Source: Marisa cornuarietis
Taxonomy: Eukaryota > Mollusca > Gastropoda > Architaenioglossa > Ampullariidae
DNA length: 64,000 nucleotides
Direction: 5' to 3'
NCBI GenBank assembly: GCA_004794655.1
Contig: SMMW01000033.1
Span: 4,065,501-4,129,500, forward strand
Shown: positions 49,701 to 61,439 of the stretch, piece by piece
Numbering within the stretch: position 1 is the first letter of the stretch
Layout of the letters: every line of letters starts with the position of its first letter
Program-made: the position numbers and the translations under genes
The notes under the pieces: model-generated
Database searches by the model: none
What the model saw: only the letters and a program-made list of their open reading frames with translations
Told to the model about the DNA's origin: nothing

Positions 49701-52700
49701 CCAGATATATTGTTTTAAACAAGTGATTACCATTAGGAACTGAATGAAAGCATGAATGATACTTTCAGAGAAGGAGTAGAATGAGCCTATTCTAAGATCA
49801 TTAAGGAAACTATTGCTTCTTCAGCTTTTAGATATGCCTTGTTTTATCATAGAATAACCATGCCCCCAGAATTGAATATAAATTCTGAAAAAAATTGGTG
49901 TGCTAAAATCATAACGGAGCATCATTAAATTTCGTCCTCTTATTTATTTTGCATTTATTTACTGAATTATTGGGAAAAACTTATGGACAGTAATGACGTT
50001 TAATCCTTCATCAATTACAGAAAGAAATCAGATATCGGTGATTTGACTAAGAACTCAAAAGATGACTAAAGTACAATTCAGAAGCTTTTCACTGTGTGTT
50101 TAAAAAGTAGAGTCTTTTCAGGATTGGTGGAGCAGAAACATTTTTCTTTGCAGGTGCAGTGCAGATTAAACCCCAGACAACAACTCCAAGCTTAACTGGT
50201 CAGGTTCAGAACCTCCAGATTATTCAAGGCCCTCAGGGACAGCTCCAAGTCCGTGGGCTCTTACCTGGTAAGCATGTACATTCTGAAATGCCTATGCAGT
50301 CCTTCTGCATGCCATTTATCTCTCTTCCCCATCCTCATCTATCTCAGACTCTTTCAAAATTGCCAGAGGAAGAAAAAGAAACTTGGCATATGATAATTTC
50401 TGTAGCAGTGTTTGTGGAGAGTGCACTATGATTAAACATATGAAACAAGAGTAGAAGCAGATCAGTTTATTTGCAAGAATAACTAGCATTGGTTGGTTGA
50501 GAAAGTATGCTTAATATATATTCATTTTCAGCTAACCTAGCTAACCTTAGAATAAGGTACCTAGTATAAGAATACTTAGTAGAATAAGGTACCTAGTATA
50601 AGAATACTTAGTAAGGGCTGTTTTGTCACCAGGTCAACAGATAATAAGACTGCCTGATGGGCGCCTCCAGCTGATCACGATACCAGGACAAAGCACGGCG
50701 GCAGTAAGCAGCCCTGCTGTAACTGTAGCCACAACTCAGCAACAGCCACTTGTCAGGCCCACCATTACATTGCGACCACAGCAGCCAACACTGGTAGTCA
50801 CCAGCCCTGCCCCTGCCACTACACAGGCAGCACTGACACCTGCCACGCAGGCACGTCTCATTGTGCCCACTCAAATTGCAACAGCAGGAGCTGTTTCCCT
50901 GTCTGGTGTGGTAAGTGCCCCCACTATCACTTTGCCTGCACGCCCTGCCACAAGTATCCTAAGCATGGCAGCTTCCTCACCCACCAAGCCACTCATCATT
51001 AGCACCACAGGCCGCCTGCCTGGCAGCACCATACTCTCCGCTGCTGGCACACCTGGAGCGGCTACCCAGCAGCTGGTCAGCCTGGCTGGGCAGCAGGTAG
51101 TCACTGCCCCTCTTTTGGCTGGACAAACTTTACTGACATCACAGGCTTCTGCCAATCAAGCTGTCACTACCAGCCAAGGCGTCACTACCCTTCCCGTGGT
51201 CTCCATCCAGTCTGCTACTGCAGCATCCTCCACTCCAGCACCTGCAGTTGTGGCCCTGCAGACTTCTCAGGGTACAGCATCCCTGCTGCCTGGCCAGTCC
51301 CTTCTTGCAAGGCCCTTGACTGGAACCACAGCAACATCACTGCTTAGTGTAGCTTCTCCTGGTTCAGCAGCAACCTTGACCCTTGGCCAGAAAGTGACAC
51401 ACATAATTCAGGCATCAAGTGCAGCAAACTCCGCCATTACTTCTACGTCTGCAACCCCAACACTTGCACGGACACTTGCTAGTATCACTCCTCAGCTGCA
51501 ACTGAAAACAGTGGCAACTCCTACAGTGGCTGCAATCAAGACACCGGCATCCCCATTGCGCCAAGTTATCTCTCCAATGCCGGTAAAGCATCTTTGTTTA
51601 TTTTTTTTTAAGATCTGTTCAGGCCCATAGCTTTATTATGGCCTTCTAACAAGAAAACCATCTTTGTCTTGCATATTAAATAGGTCTCAGTTTGCATGTA
51701 TTCCTGCATTTCATATAAGTCATACTTGATATGTACTCTTGTTTCATGTCTTTTAAAAAAAATGAGCCACACAAAACATACCAAAACACTCAGTGGTTAT
51801 GCTTTTTTCCAACTGTTTAAACTGAAGGTTATTTAGTGCTGTTTTAAAAAAAAACAATTAGAAACCACTACACATTTTTTTTAACAAGTCATGTATAGCA
51901 AAACTGGTTAAAATTATGTCGGGGGTAGAGATAAGTAGAGAAGGAACAAGTTTTCAAGTGGACCTTACCAGTATAGTCATAAGAGCTTTCAGTATTTTCT
52001 CACATTAAAGACCAACCTGAATGGTTTGCATCTTTTGCAGATATCGGTAGATATAGGCGATATAAACCTAATTTGTTAATTATCCGCTAGCAAAGTACAC
52101 GAGTCGCACCTGCAATCAACAAGCGCCGCTAACAGTGTACTACGTCATGCTAGTGCACCATTCACAACATTGCCAGCAGACAACACCAAGCAGAGAGAGA
52201 GAATGAGCAATATTTCGGGTTATTTGGATGTTGAAATGCAGGCTTTCAGCTTTCAAATAACCCAAAATGTCACTCGTTCTTTCTCTCTGTTTGGTATTGA
52301 TGGCTGGCAGTGTTTTAAATGGTGCACTAGTGTGACGTAGTACACTGTTAACGGCACTTGTTGATCACAAGTGCAAATTGTAGCGGATAATTAACGGATA
52401 TGTTTTGAAGGCTAAAATTTACAGGTTAGTTTTATATCGCCTATATCTACCACAGGTTGGTCTTTAAACCCCACCCCCAACAAGCATTTAAAAACAGCAT
52501 GTTCACAGGTGAAATCAGCTACCCCTGGCACAGCTGGCAGCCCATTAAAGACAGCTATAGTGCCTGTAGTGCCTAAGACTGCAGGACAACCACAGCTGAC
52601 TCTGCAGAACAGTGGGGCTCAACCAGCTGTGAAACTGATTTCCCCGGTGGTTGCCACTACTTCCAGCCCAGTCACCGCTGCCTCTGTACCCACAGTTCCT

Positions 52701-55700
52701 GTCACTTCTGCCTCTCCAAGCACCTCCACCAGTCCAACAGGAAAATATGCCATCACACCTCAAGTTGTGCAGCAAGGTTTGTGTCAGATTATTTAAAGAT
52801 CAGTTTAAAAAAAAACAAAAAAAAATGCAAACCCAGGTTAATCATATGCATAATTATTTTTATTATTTTATGATTGGCACTCTTTAAAAAAATTATAGCT
52901 TGCTGATGGCATGTATTTTATGAATGTGTTGAACTGGTTGTTCTCTTACAGTGGTACGACAGGCTTTGATGCAAAACCAAACACCAGAGATCCAGGCAAA
53001 GTTGCTGGCAATGCAGCGCCAGATACAACAACAGCAGCAGCAGCAACAAAAGCAAACAGTCACTTTGACATCACCTGGTGGCATTCAAGTGGCCAAGGCA
53101 GCGGTAGCTGCACCTACCAAAATTCAGTTGGCCCCTGTTAGTCAGGGAACTGAACCAAAGGGTTTCAAAAGCAAGTTTTTGACCCAGGAGCAAAAAGATG
53201 ACCAAATGAGGTTTGTGAAAGCTAAGGATATTTTGTGATATTGCAGTGACAGCAGCGCTTTGGCTTTAAGTCAAATTCTGTTTCTTCTTTGACCTTATTA
53301 ATTGACAGTAAGCTACATTTATTAATTAACCATCAAAAGTTGACTCCGACAGTAAGCTAGCCTTTGTCTGGCGTGCGAGACATCCACTGGTCAGGTGAGC
53401 AACAGCCCTCAGACAGCTGTAAAGGTGACAGCAAAGCAATACAATATTTTTATGATTACAGTAGCGTTAGCAGCACACTTAACTATATGCTTTTAAACCA
53501 TGTGCTGAGGCAGCAGCCTGTCTGTGCACTGTGCTCAGCTTTTGTAACTTGCTTTCTTTGGAGTGGCTTGTTTAACTAAATCTGCTTTTTTTGTTCTTGT
53601 AATTGTCTAAAATTTATGAGCTGAACAAGCTGTTATAAGGTCTTGGTATAAACAACTGTTTGTGGTTGACGTGACAGGACAGCAGTGTGTAGCATGGTTT
53701 TAAAGAGTCTGCTCGACAAAATCGAAAGAGAGGAGAAGATAGAACAGAAAAGGCAAAAGAAACAAGAGTCTGCAGAAGAGAAGCAAAAGCGACTCATCAC
53801 AGTCACGTTGCAGCGAGCCTTGTTTAAGCATAAGGAGGCTTTAAAGAAAGAAATTCTGAAGAAGAGATCTGTTATGGAAAAAACACTGCAGCAAAAAATC
53901 TTTGTGAGTGAATCTTTCATCTCTTAGTGTATTTTACATAGCTCTACATAAAAGCATGAAATAAATAGTGACTCAGAGGTTATGCTTTCCTGGTCTTATC
54001 TCTTCTTAAACCAACTATGTTTACAGAGACTTCTTTTTCTTTTTTTTAATTATTGGACCCTATTAGAAGCTAGCTACTAGAGTGGATCTTTGGGGCATAA
54101 AATCGAAAGCTATCTCAGATGTACTGCCTTGTTTTCAGAAAGATTGTTTACTTTTGAAAAATGACAAAAAGTTGGTTATTATTAGCATTCCTTGTTTATT
54201 ACTATTAGTGTTCCTTGTTTATTACTATTAGTGTTCCTTGTTTTTAAATCCCTTTCTGGAAGGATGTGAAGGTTGTTGGTATGGCTACCAGTGTTTAACG
54301 GTTTCGGTTTTTTGTTTAACTTTTCTTTTTTTCTTTTCTTTTTCTTTTGTTGTTTTTGTTTCCCTCTCTGGTTTTGTTTGCATTCACTATCTTATTCAGA
54401 AGAAATATAAAACATCAGCGAATTTGCAGAAATCTGCTTTGCAGATGGAGATGGCAGATACAATAAAGCGCCAGAAGAAGACGATCAGCAAAACTAGTCC
54501 AACATCTACTGCATCATCGTCTTCAATGCTATCAGCTATACAGCAAGGCAACAACCCAACCCCCGTAATGTTGGTTAAAAGACGTGAAGGAGAGACCCCA
54601 AAGATCACTGCATACACCCCACCACCTGGACTTGCAGAGACTAGCAAGTCTGCCAAAAAACGCAAAGGTACATTAAAGCAAACTTTGTGGCATGCCGACT
54701 GGCAGTAAGGTTCCTTATCCCATTTTATTTTTAGCCAGTGCCCTTTGATAGTGTTCTTAGCCACAGGTGTAGGGTGCACAGGCTGTCTGATAAATGTAAT
54801 TAGCTTATTCCAAAAATTCTAGTGTCAGTTAGGTGTGATCGTTTGATCTTTGTTTTCTGCTTGTGTCAGATTGTAACATCCTCTTGAGTGCAAGAGAGTG
54901 CAAATGTCTGAGAGGATTTTTTTTTTACCATTTGTTTTTTTACATAAGTAAAAGCATCATGTAAAGCTGACAAGCAAGACATTGACTATTCTTTAGGCTA
55001 CGGCAAAATCAAATTTTATGCATATCAATTTGCTTAGAATGAGTTGACCTAATGTACAGGTTCTTTGGTGAGAAGTGGCCCCATGCTGAACAACAAACAA
55101 AGAGTGATAAGTGTTCCAGGCAGGAGTCGTGGGGAGAAGGTTTACTGTATCTGCAGAACTCCCTATGATGAGACAAAGTGAGCAGGGTCTTTTTATTTGT
55201 TGGTTGGTTTATATATATACACGTGTGCGTGGTGCAGGCAGCTTAAGTGGTTAAGCATTCATTGTCAAAAACATGGTTTTAGACCTGGTATTGGGATAAC
55301 CGTTTCATTCAGCTTGTATGTTTTTTACATTTATTACATGCATGCTTTTTGCATGGCTGTGTTTGCAAAACAGGTTCCATTACCAATAATACAGGTTCCA
55401 TCACCAATATGAAAATATTGATATTGCAGATTTTACATCGGGTGTGACTTGTGCTCAAACTGGTTCCATGGCAGCTGTGTAAATATTACAGAAGAACAGG
55501 CTCGTTTCATTGACTCTTACATTTGTGATGACTGCCGCAAACAGCAGGAAAACACTTCTGAAGAGTTGTATTGTTTGTGCCGAACACCATATGATGAGAA
55601 CCAGTAAGAGCTGCTGGATCATCTGTATGTGTGTGCATGCGTATGCGTTTGTTCCTTTCTGTAGGAAGAACTTAGTGTTAAAAGTCTTCTTAATGCTAAT

Positions 55701-57024
55701 ACTTTGACGTATCTGGCATGATGAAAACTACTAAGAATTAAGAACGTGTTGCTGTTGGATCTTTCATCTCAGTATTCTGTGGCTTGATTGTAAGCACACA
55801 TTCTGTCTTCACTGGATGCAATCAGCTATGCATCTGTGCAGGAAGATGAACATATCAGAATCATGCCTACGATGGTATAACCATTATCCTTTGGAATGAA
55901 AAACGTATTCTTCCATATGTACGATTGCTTCGTGGAAAGAATTTAGAAGTGGTTTGATTGCAGTTTACACTTCATAAACATTTTCTGTGACTTTTGGTAT
56001 GCTTTTGTCGACTGTTCGACGATATCTCAACCAGGTGTGTACCTAATAACAATGTGCTTGGACTTTAAATGTGCTTAAGGCTTGTTTCCCCTTTGTTTAT
56101 ACCTAAGGTTCTACATTGGATGTGACCGATGCCAAGACTGGTTTCATGGACGCTGTGTAGGGATTTCAAAGGGGGAAGCAGACTCCATTGATACATACAT
56201 CTGTCCAAATTGTCAGCAAAAAGAAGAGGTTGACCCAATAGCACAAAAAGAGCTGTCATCAGATGATTTTGTCAACCTCCTAAAAATTGTTCGCAGTCTG
56301 CAGGTAACTCAGTTAAACCAAGTCCTCTCCCTCCATTTTAAAAACCACTTTCTGCACAAGCCATAAAAATTTCTTGGTCATATTATAAATGCATATAATT
56401 CCTTTAGCTTTCTACAGGTGCACAAACACATGCAGGCAGAAAATTTCATATCACATTTTTATATTCACAGGCACACAAGATGGCATGGCCTTTTTTGACT
56501 GCTGTGGATCCAAAAGATGTTCCTGATTATTACAAGGTCATCAAGGAGCCTATGGGTATGGGTTTTTGTTTTTTTTTTTTGTTCCTACTAATGATTTGTT
56601 GTGGTTTTCTACCTATCCTAATTTGTAATAACCTGGTGTGAAAAAGAAGTCTACAGGGTTAACCTTACCTTCCACAAATTCTAGTGGAATTGATGATCCT
56701 ATTAGTGCCCATTTCTTTCAGAACAGCTGCTTAAAACAAAATTTTGATAGGTGAACCAGAATGCTGCCTTCTTGTGAAATGTTTGCATCTTCCTGGGCAT
56801 GAAATTTATCTTGCACTCACTGTCTTCTTCCAGATTTGTCTATGGTGGAGAACAGGGTAGTATCCAAGACATATGCCAAGCTAAGTGACTTTGTGAAAGA
56901 TGTGACCAAAATTTTTGATAACTGTCGCCTCTACAACCCTACAGATTCTCCGTTCTACCAGTGTGCTGAAGTTCTTGAAACTTACTTTGTACAGAAACTG
57001 AAAACCACTCGAGGGCAATTTTGA
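31763..57024 (+). CDS. BPTF: Nucleosome-remodelling factor subunit BPTF / NURF301, 24 coding exons
   Basis: Exons: 31763-32754, 33345-33587, 34310-34515, 36667-36833, 37286-37856, 38179-38400, 39593-39976, 40175-40317, 40777-42922, 43971-44109, 47350-47533, 47770-47983, 48382-48585, 50154-50267, 50633-51582, 52509-52776, 52952-53210, 53678-53903, 54400-54667, 55060-55177, 55430-55603, 56108-56303, 56471-56555, 56834-57024 (TGA). Total 8664 nt, 2887 aa. Domains in order: AT-hook RGRPPK near the N-terminus; acidic stretch; DDT domain (about 172-235); first PHD finger ([20 protein letters not shown]); Glu/Arg coiled coil; the large conserved exon 9 with [13 protein letters not shown] and [27 protein letters not shown]; long Thr/Pro/Gln-rich region with a Gln tract; two tandem C-terminal PHD fingers (about 2660-2770); and a bromodomain (about 2797-2880) with Asn in [13 protein letters not shown] is the largest NURF subunit: with ISWI it slides nucleosomes, reading H3K4me3 (PHD) and acetyl-lysine (bromodomain). 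The ATG at 31763 is preferred. Exon 13 uses a weak donor (AAAG|GTCTGT). Confidence 0.97.
34590..34910. repeat. Interspersed repeat with (AAT)n and TTTATATAGCGC head, BPTF intron 3
   Basis: (AAT)n is followed by AGCAGATTTATATAGCGC, CAATGCGCTGTACAG and a non-coding body. It is a relative of the TATAGCGC repeats seen elsewhere in the window. The right limit is uncertain and may reach 35270. Confidence 0.55.
35735..36070 (-). mobile_element. LINE 3' tail copy, inverted, BPTF intron 3
   Basis: Begins with (AAT)n, then TTTTATAGCGCATATTCACA and GAGCATGCTCTTAGCGCTT, the reverse complement of the tails at 27482-27665 and 61860-62030. A longer body follows (GTGCGTTTTCAGTGCAGATT, GAAGGATTCAG). Confidence 0.65.
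38870..39003. mobile_element. piggyBac-like MITE, BPTF intron 6
   Basis: A 134-bp element between TTAA duplications (38866-38869 and 39004-39007) with perfect 12-bp inverted ends CCCTCTTAGCAC / GTGCTAAGAGGG. TTAA targets and CCC...GGG termini are the hallmark of piggyBac. No coding capacity. Confidence 0.85.
44199..45867. mobile_element. Degenerate hAT transposon, BPTF intron 10
   Basis: 1669 bp bounded by perfect 16-bp inverted repeats CAGAGGTAATTCTAGG / CCTAGAATTACCTCTG and a 5-bp direct repeat TATTT on each side. Plus-strand pieces of transposase remain: [30 protein letters not shown], a frameshift, [20 protein letters not shown], and [20 protein letters not shown], which matches the hAT C-terminal dimerisation motif (ERGFSxxNxIKxxxRxxL). 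Frameshifts, stops and missing N-terminal domains show it is inactive. Confidence 0.85.
46327..47070 (+). repeat. Interspersed repeat, BPTF intron 10
   Basis: Starts AATAATAGGATTTTTATATC, CACATTTCCTCACATGAAGG, and continues through ...GATCCTGAATTCGATGC..., CCAGTGCAGATCAAGC, GTTGGAGCTTTTAGAG, CACAATAGTCAAGCC, a non-coding series I associate with an abundant molluscan repeat. The head matches the copy at 24828-25160. A 118-codon frame across it is fortuitous. Confidence 0.6.
48382..48629 (+). other. Possible alternative terminal exon of BPTF
   Basis: If the weak donor after 48585 is not used, the reading frame continues through [15 protein letters not shown] to a TAA at 48627-48629. The resulting protein would stop before the Gln-rich region, C-terminal PHD fingers and bromodomain. 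The following 1.5 kb has no other feature. Transcript evidence is needed; the spliced form is the default. Confidence 0.3.
50549..50612. repeat. Perfect 32-bp tandem duplication before BPTF exon 15
   Basis: The unit starting AGAATAAGGTACCTAGTATA occurs twice without mismatch (50549-50580 and 50581-50612), ending 20 bp before the exon. It covers the likely branch-point region. Confidence 0.95.
52009..52463. mobile_element. TTAA-flanked foldback MITE, BPTF intron 15
   Basis: A 455-bp element between TTAA duplications (52005-52008, 52464-52467), with ends AGACCAACCTG / CAGGTTGGTCT. Almost the whole element is an inverted repeat: for instance GGTAGATATAGGCGATATAA on the left has its complement near 52431-52450, and CGGGTTATTTGGATG mirrors CAAATAACCC near the centre (about 52235). 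Non-coding. TTAA suggests piggyBac or Kolobok ancestry. Confidence 0.85.
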
Positions 57025-57082
57025 ATGTGTTCCACATTGTGCTGGTCATGACAAAAGTAGCTATTCTATTCTTGTCTTGTTG

Positions 57083-57088
57083 AATAAA
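57083..57088 (+). terminator. Candidate BPTF poly(A) signal
   Basis: AATAAA 59 bases after the BPTF stop codon; a second AATAAA lies near 57371. The convergent PIG-X gene ends 1.2 kb further on. Confidence 0.5.
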
Positions 57089-57993
57089 TTTCATATTTAT
57101 TGCATACATTTTTTGATGATCATTGCCATTATTGTAGATACTTCATCCATCTCAGAGTATTTTACATCATTTTGTGCAACACAGTTCCTTCCTGGAAAAA
57201 TAATTAAGTAGCTTAGCACTTAAAGATCTTGGCCTGAACAAGCCAGCACTTGTGACAACTTAAAATCTTGTTTTGTACTTCCCATTTTTGTAAATAACCC
57301 ATCATTTTACTCTTCTCATCCTTGTTGTAGAAGAACTTAGCAGCATCTCAAAATGGTACATATAAAGTGGAAAATAAATTTTGTAGCTCTACAGATCTGA
57401 TCTTGTGAGAATGTATGAGAGCTTGTGTATTGTGATCATATATTAGATGTATTATAAACATTTTCTACTGTATGTACAAAATGTAAAAGAAAAAGGAAGA
57501 AACTTACTGAGGTTCAACTTTTCCAGGTAAATGGCAATCCCACTGTTTCTTAACCACACACACACAGTCATGTCTTTTCTCTTCTCCAAACAAAGGCAAT
57601 AATACATCCCCAAAATTAGCACTTTTTCTTGGTAAAGACTTTTCTCATAATAAAAAAAGAAACAAAATTTTAGCACCTGTTTCCTAAAGTGGACAACACA
57701 ACGTTCTCACCAAAAATTAAGCTTATCTTATTTTTTTCCTTTAAAATAAAATGATAAAGCAATTCACAGTTTGGACTGTGTATTTTTAGCCTATCAGTGG
57801 TTCAATATACACCAAGGATTATTCAGCAATTGCTGCCATCTGGAGACAATATCTTAATGGCTGACAGTTGGTGACAATTACCTAGCAACAAACCACTCAT
57901 AAGAGCACACCACCATGTAAGGCTTGCAGAAGACCTTAAGCATCAGTCTTCCCAACCCACTCACCACAAAAAAAGTTGCAGTCTGCTCACCAG

Positions 57994-57999
57994 TTTATT
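57994..57999 (-). terminator. Candidate PIG-X poly(A) signal
   Basis: AATAAA on the minus strand about 330 bases beyond the PIG-X stop codon. The rest of 57025-58324 shows no other feature. Confidence 0.4.
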
Positions 58000-58324
58000 T
58001 ACAGCTCATATTCGTCATCACAACTTCAATCACTCTTCACAAAAATGCAAAAATCGATCATGAAGCACCATATGGATGAAAACCACATTTGGAAACTACA
58101 AAATTTTTAAGTATTTGATTCAGCACTATATGTACTGTGTACATTTATGTGCATTCTGCCCTTTCTTTGATGAAAATGTTCACAGGATGGTAGAATATTC
58201 TCACATCTTATAATTAGTGAACTGTTTTAATTAACAAGAAAATAACAAACCACCAGCTAATGAAAATACATTCATTTTAAATACTTCTTTTCCTGAGGAC
58301 AACAATAATGTCTGCTATGGTTTC

Positions 58325-61007
58325 CTAAGATTCTTTTGCCTTTGTTTTCCAACTGTCAAAGAAAGCTATAATGTACAAAAGAAATGAGCAACCTAGTATT
58401 ATAACTACACTAGTTCCAAAGACAACAACTCGTGTGTCATACACATAACCAACTGGGACTTGAAACTCCACAAAATGAGAATCCTGTAACAGAAACATTT
58501 AACAGGTTACCCTAAAATGGTGATGCGGCAACTGTTGGAGAAAAACACCAATGTCACATGCACATACCTCCTTAACTGATGTAGTGTATATTGTGACTAC
58601 TGTTATTTCTTTTTTAGAAATTTTGTAAGAATGAATTTGCCATTTTCCAGGGAGCAGCATGCAAGAGCATAACTAACCAATAATTTATGGCTTTCTAGTC
58701 TTGCTATTCAAACTCCAGCTGTTGAGTTTCCTGCTACATGATGGAATTTCTTACATCTTAACCTGCTGTTTAAACTACTTGGTTCTGCTTCAACAAACCA
58801 GTCTAAAATCTTAATCAGCAAAATCTAATTTGATGCTGGGTGAGGTGACAAACAAGTCTGTATACCAGATATCCTTTTGAACTACCCCTGATATTTTTTG
58901 CATACCAAATCCTTTGTCTGCATTAGCATGACGGGTTTGAATGGATATTTCTGTGACAACAATGACGATAGTATCCCTTATAAATATACAAGAAATAACA
59001 ATCCTTTGAAACACAGTCCTTCAAGATTAACATTCATGAGCAGCATAAAGACAGCAAATCATGGAAACAACAATGCCAAAATAAAATGAAAATCAGAAAC
59101 AAATGCTTAACTCCTGAAACATTTCAAGCAATTATCAGTAACAATAATTTGTGGAAGAGTGCTCTTAGAAAATGCAAGACTTTCAGAGATGTCATTACAC
59201 TCGAGCAGCTTTCAGTTTTGTTCATGTTCATGTGAGAGGTCAGGTACATGCAGGAGTTAAGAAAAATATGTCAGCAGTTAGTACTCACACTTCTGTAAGT
59301 AACTTCTGCCCAGGAACAGAGAGACATATTTTTGTCATCACAAGGTGCCTTTACCTTCCTTGACTCTGTAAGATATATGTACAATATACACAAACCTTTT
59401 GTGCATTTAAAGGTTAACTTGAACAAAAAGTTATTCTTAAGTGACTGTGCTTAGTTCTATTAAAAGATGATCATTTCTAAAATTTGAGTAACACTACTGT
59501 CAAAGTAAAAGATTTTGAACATCAAAAAATCACCTGCTTTTTATAAGAGTTCAAACCCATTTGGTAGTGGAGTCTTGCCCTCCTTATAAACATGCTTTTC
59601 AAAACATTCACACTGGCTGCAGCCTTCATGGAATATCTCAATCCTGTCACACCCCATTATGCTTCTAACTCCAGGTCAAGTGTGCTTGTTGATAAACTAC
59701 TGATAGTGGAGCCTTACATTAATTGTCTGCATCCTTTAGCCTACTTCTGTGTTCAGTTAAGCTTAGCCTTACACATCAATGTGTTTGTAAGGTAACAAAT
59801 GGAACGAAAGAAGAGAATTCTACACTCTACAGTTTGATAATCGTTAATCTATGAATTACTAATTTAGGTATTACATTGTAAATGAATGTGGTAGTAAGCA
59901 AAAGGAGATACAACAAACCTTGTTTTGAACAGTTTAGTAAAACTCGTGGATGATACATAACAATTGGAACATATGTTTTATCCACATCTATGCTAGGTTT
60001 GTGATAGCGAGCATGTACAGGTAGAGATATGGTGACCACCACTTCAGGTAAGACCCAGTTTTCTGATGGTATAGTTGTAAAAACATACAGTTCATGCTGA
60101 CCAGACAAATATTCTGCGGCTTCGGTGTCAACAGGCATGTCAGTAAGAACCTAGAGAAAACAACATGATGGGCAAAAAAAGATTTAATGTGCATTGACAC
60201 TGATGATTGCAATAGCATAGTCATGTTTATTTTGAGCATACTTACATACTATTAAGCATAAAATGTAGCAAACTAAATCTCAGTTTTAGTATGCTATGCA
60301 AAAATTTCAACAACACTATGATTTGTTAAAGAACAGATACACACCTGGTTATGTATAAGTGAAAAGTACTTTGAGGAAGAAATTACAATATTTATTCTTT
60401 AACATTATTGTGGACTTTAATAAGAAGGTAGCTCAACAGTAAATTGTCTGTGGCAGTAGCATTAAAACATTAATGTCTTTCTAATATATGTGTAAACGTT
60501 ACCTTTGGTCCACCCATTTTTGCGTGTGATTCGAGCTGGAATGCATCGATGTACAAACCAGATGGCAAACTTTCAATCAAAAGCACACTGCAAGCATTAT
60601 TTCCTGTCTCGATATCGTCCTTTTTTATAATGAGTGTTGTCCTCAGGTCCCTGGACAGATAACATTATTTTAGGTGATGGTATGGCAATTTAAAAAATAT
60701 ATTTACATCGATAACTACAGTTTCGTTCCTCACGCTTCTGCTAGTCTTTCGTTCAAACAACCTCTTCTCTCCTTATACACACACACACAGGCAAGCATGC
60801 GAGCGCGAAGTATATGGGTCAAGAAAATGTAACAGTTTGTTCTAAAGGTTCATGTATTTCCCAGAATTAAAGATATATATATATAAACTTCAACCTGTGA
60901 AAACCTTCACTCAAAAGTTTTCGTGTTAGATGCACAATAACGTCGTTACACACTGATAACTGTAGCTGAAAGAAAACTGCGAGAAGCAAGTGAAAGGTTG
61001 TTGACAT
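58325..61007 (-). CDS. PIGX: GPI mannosyltransferase I stabilising subunit PIG-X, 5 exons
   Basis: Exons in transcript order: 61007-60895, 60650-60503, 60150-59919, 59365-59289, 58483-58325 (TAG). Total 729 nt, 242 aa (human about 258). The start MSTTFHLLLAVFFQLQLSVC is a clear signal peptide. The luminal domain shows LLSEGFHRDL, SLPSGLYIDAFQL, PVHARYHKPS and LLNCS, which match the PIG-X/Pbn1 family. The 77-nt exon encodes APCDDKNMSLCSWAEVTYRS, corresponding to the Cys...Cys-x-Trp segment of vertebrate PIG-X; without it the phases do not join. One transmembrane helix (VVVFGTSVVIILGCSFLLYI) and a short Lys-rich tail end the protein. PIG-X holds PIG-M in the ER membrane, where the pair adds the first mannose of GPI anchors. 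The ATG at 61007 is preferred over an upstream in-frame GTG. Confidence 0.93.
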
Positions 61008-61439
61008 TTTTGACCAATGGAAAAATAAAGGAAGTGCTGCTATTATTTCCGGCACATTTGCCTGACTTATTTGTGCAACAGTAGTAGCAACGAAGGTAAT
61101 AAGTATTCATTGATTAGTAATAACTTCCAACTTTTCGGTGATAATTGTCATTACCCGTTCTGCAAAATCCAGCATAACTTATTGAATACCACCAACAGCT
61201 TTTGGATGCTGTTCTTCAGCAGCGACAGCTAGTGACTGTTGTTTCGATTTCACTTCTGTAAACCTCATTGCCTGGACGGCTTTCTTAGTTTCACGCGATA
61301 GGTAATAGCAGTAATTATGCTGTAGTATTGGTATGGTGCTTAGAGCTAGGAAATGGGACCACGACACTTTTCTCCTTCGTTTTCTGCACTGGCCAAACGG
61401 CCGTTCTCGCAGTCGGTACAAGCTGTCCGTGCAGTGTTT

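Noticed and set aside
61008..61055. Upstream in-frame GTG start for PIG-X
   Set aside because: It would place 16 residues before a good signal peptide. The ATG at 61007 has a suitable context (AAAAATGTC) and gives the expected length.
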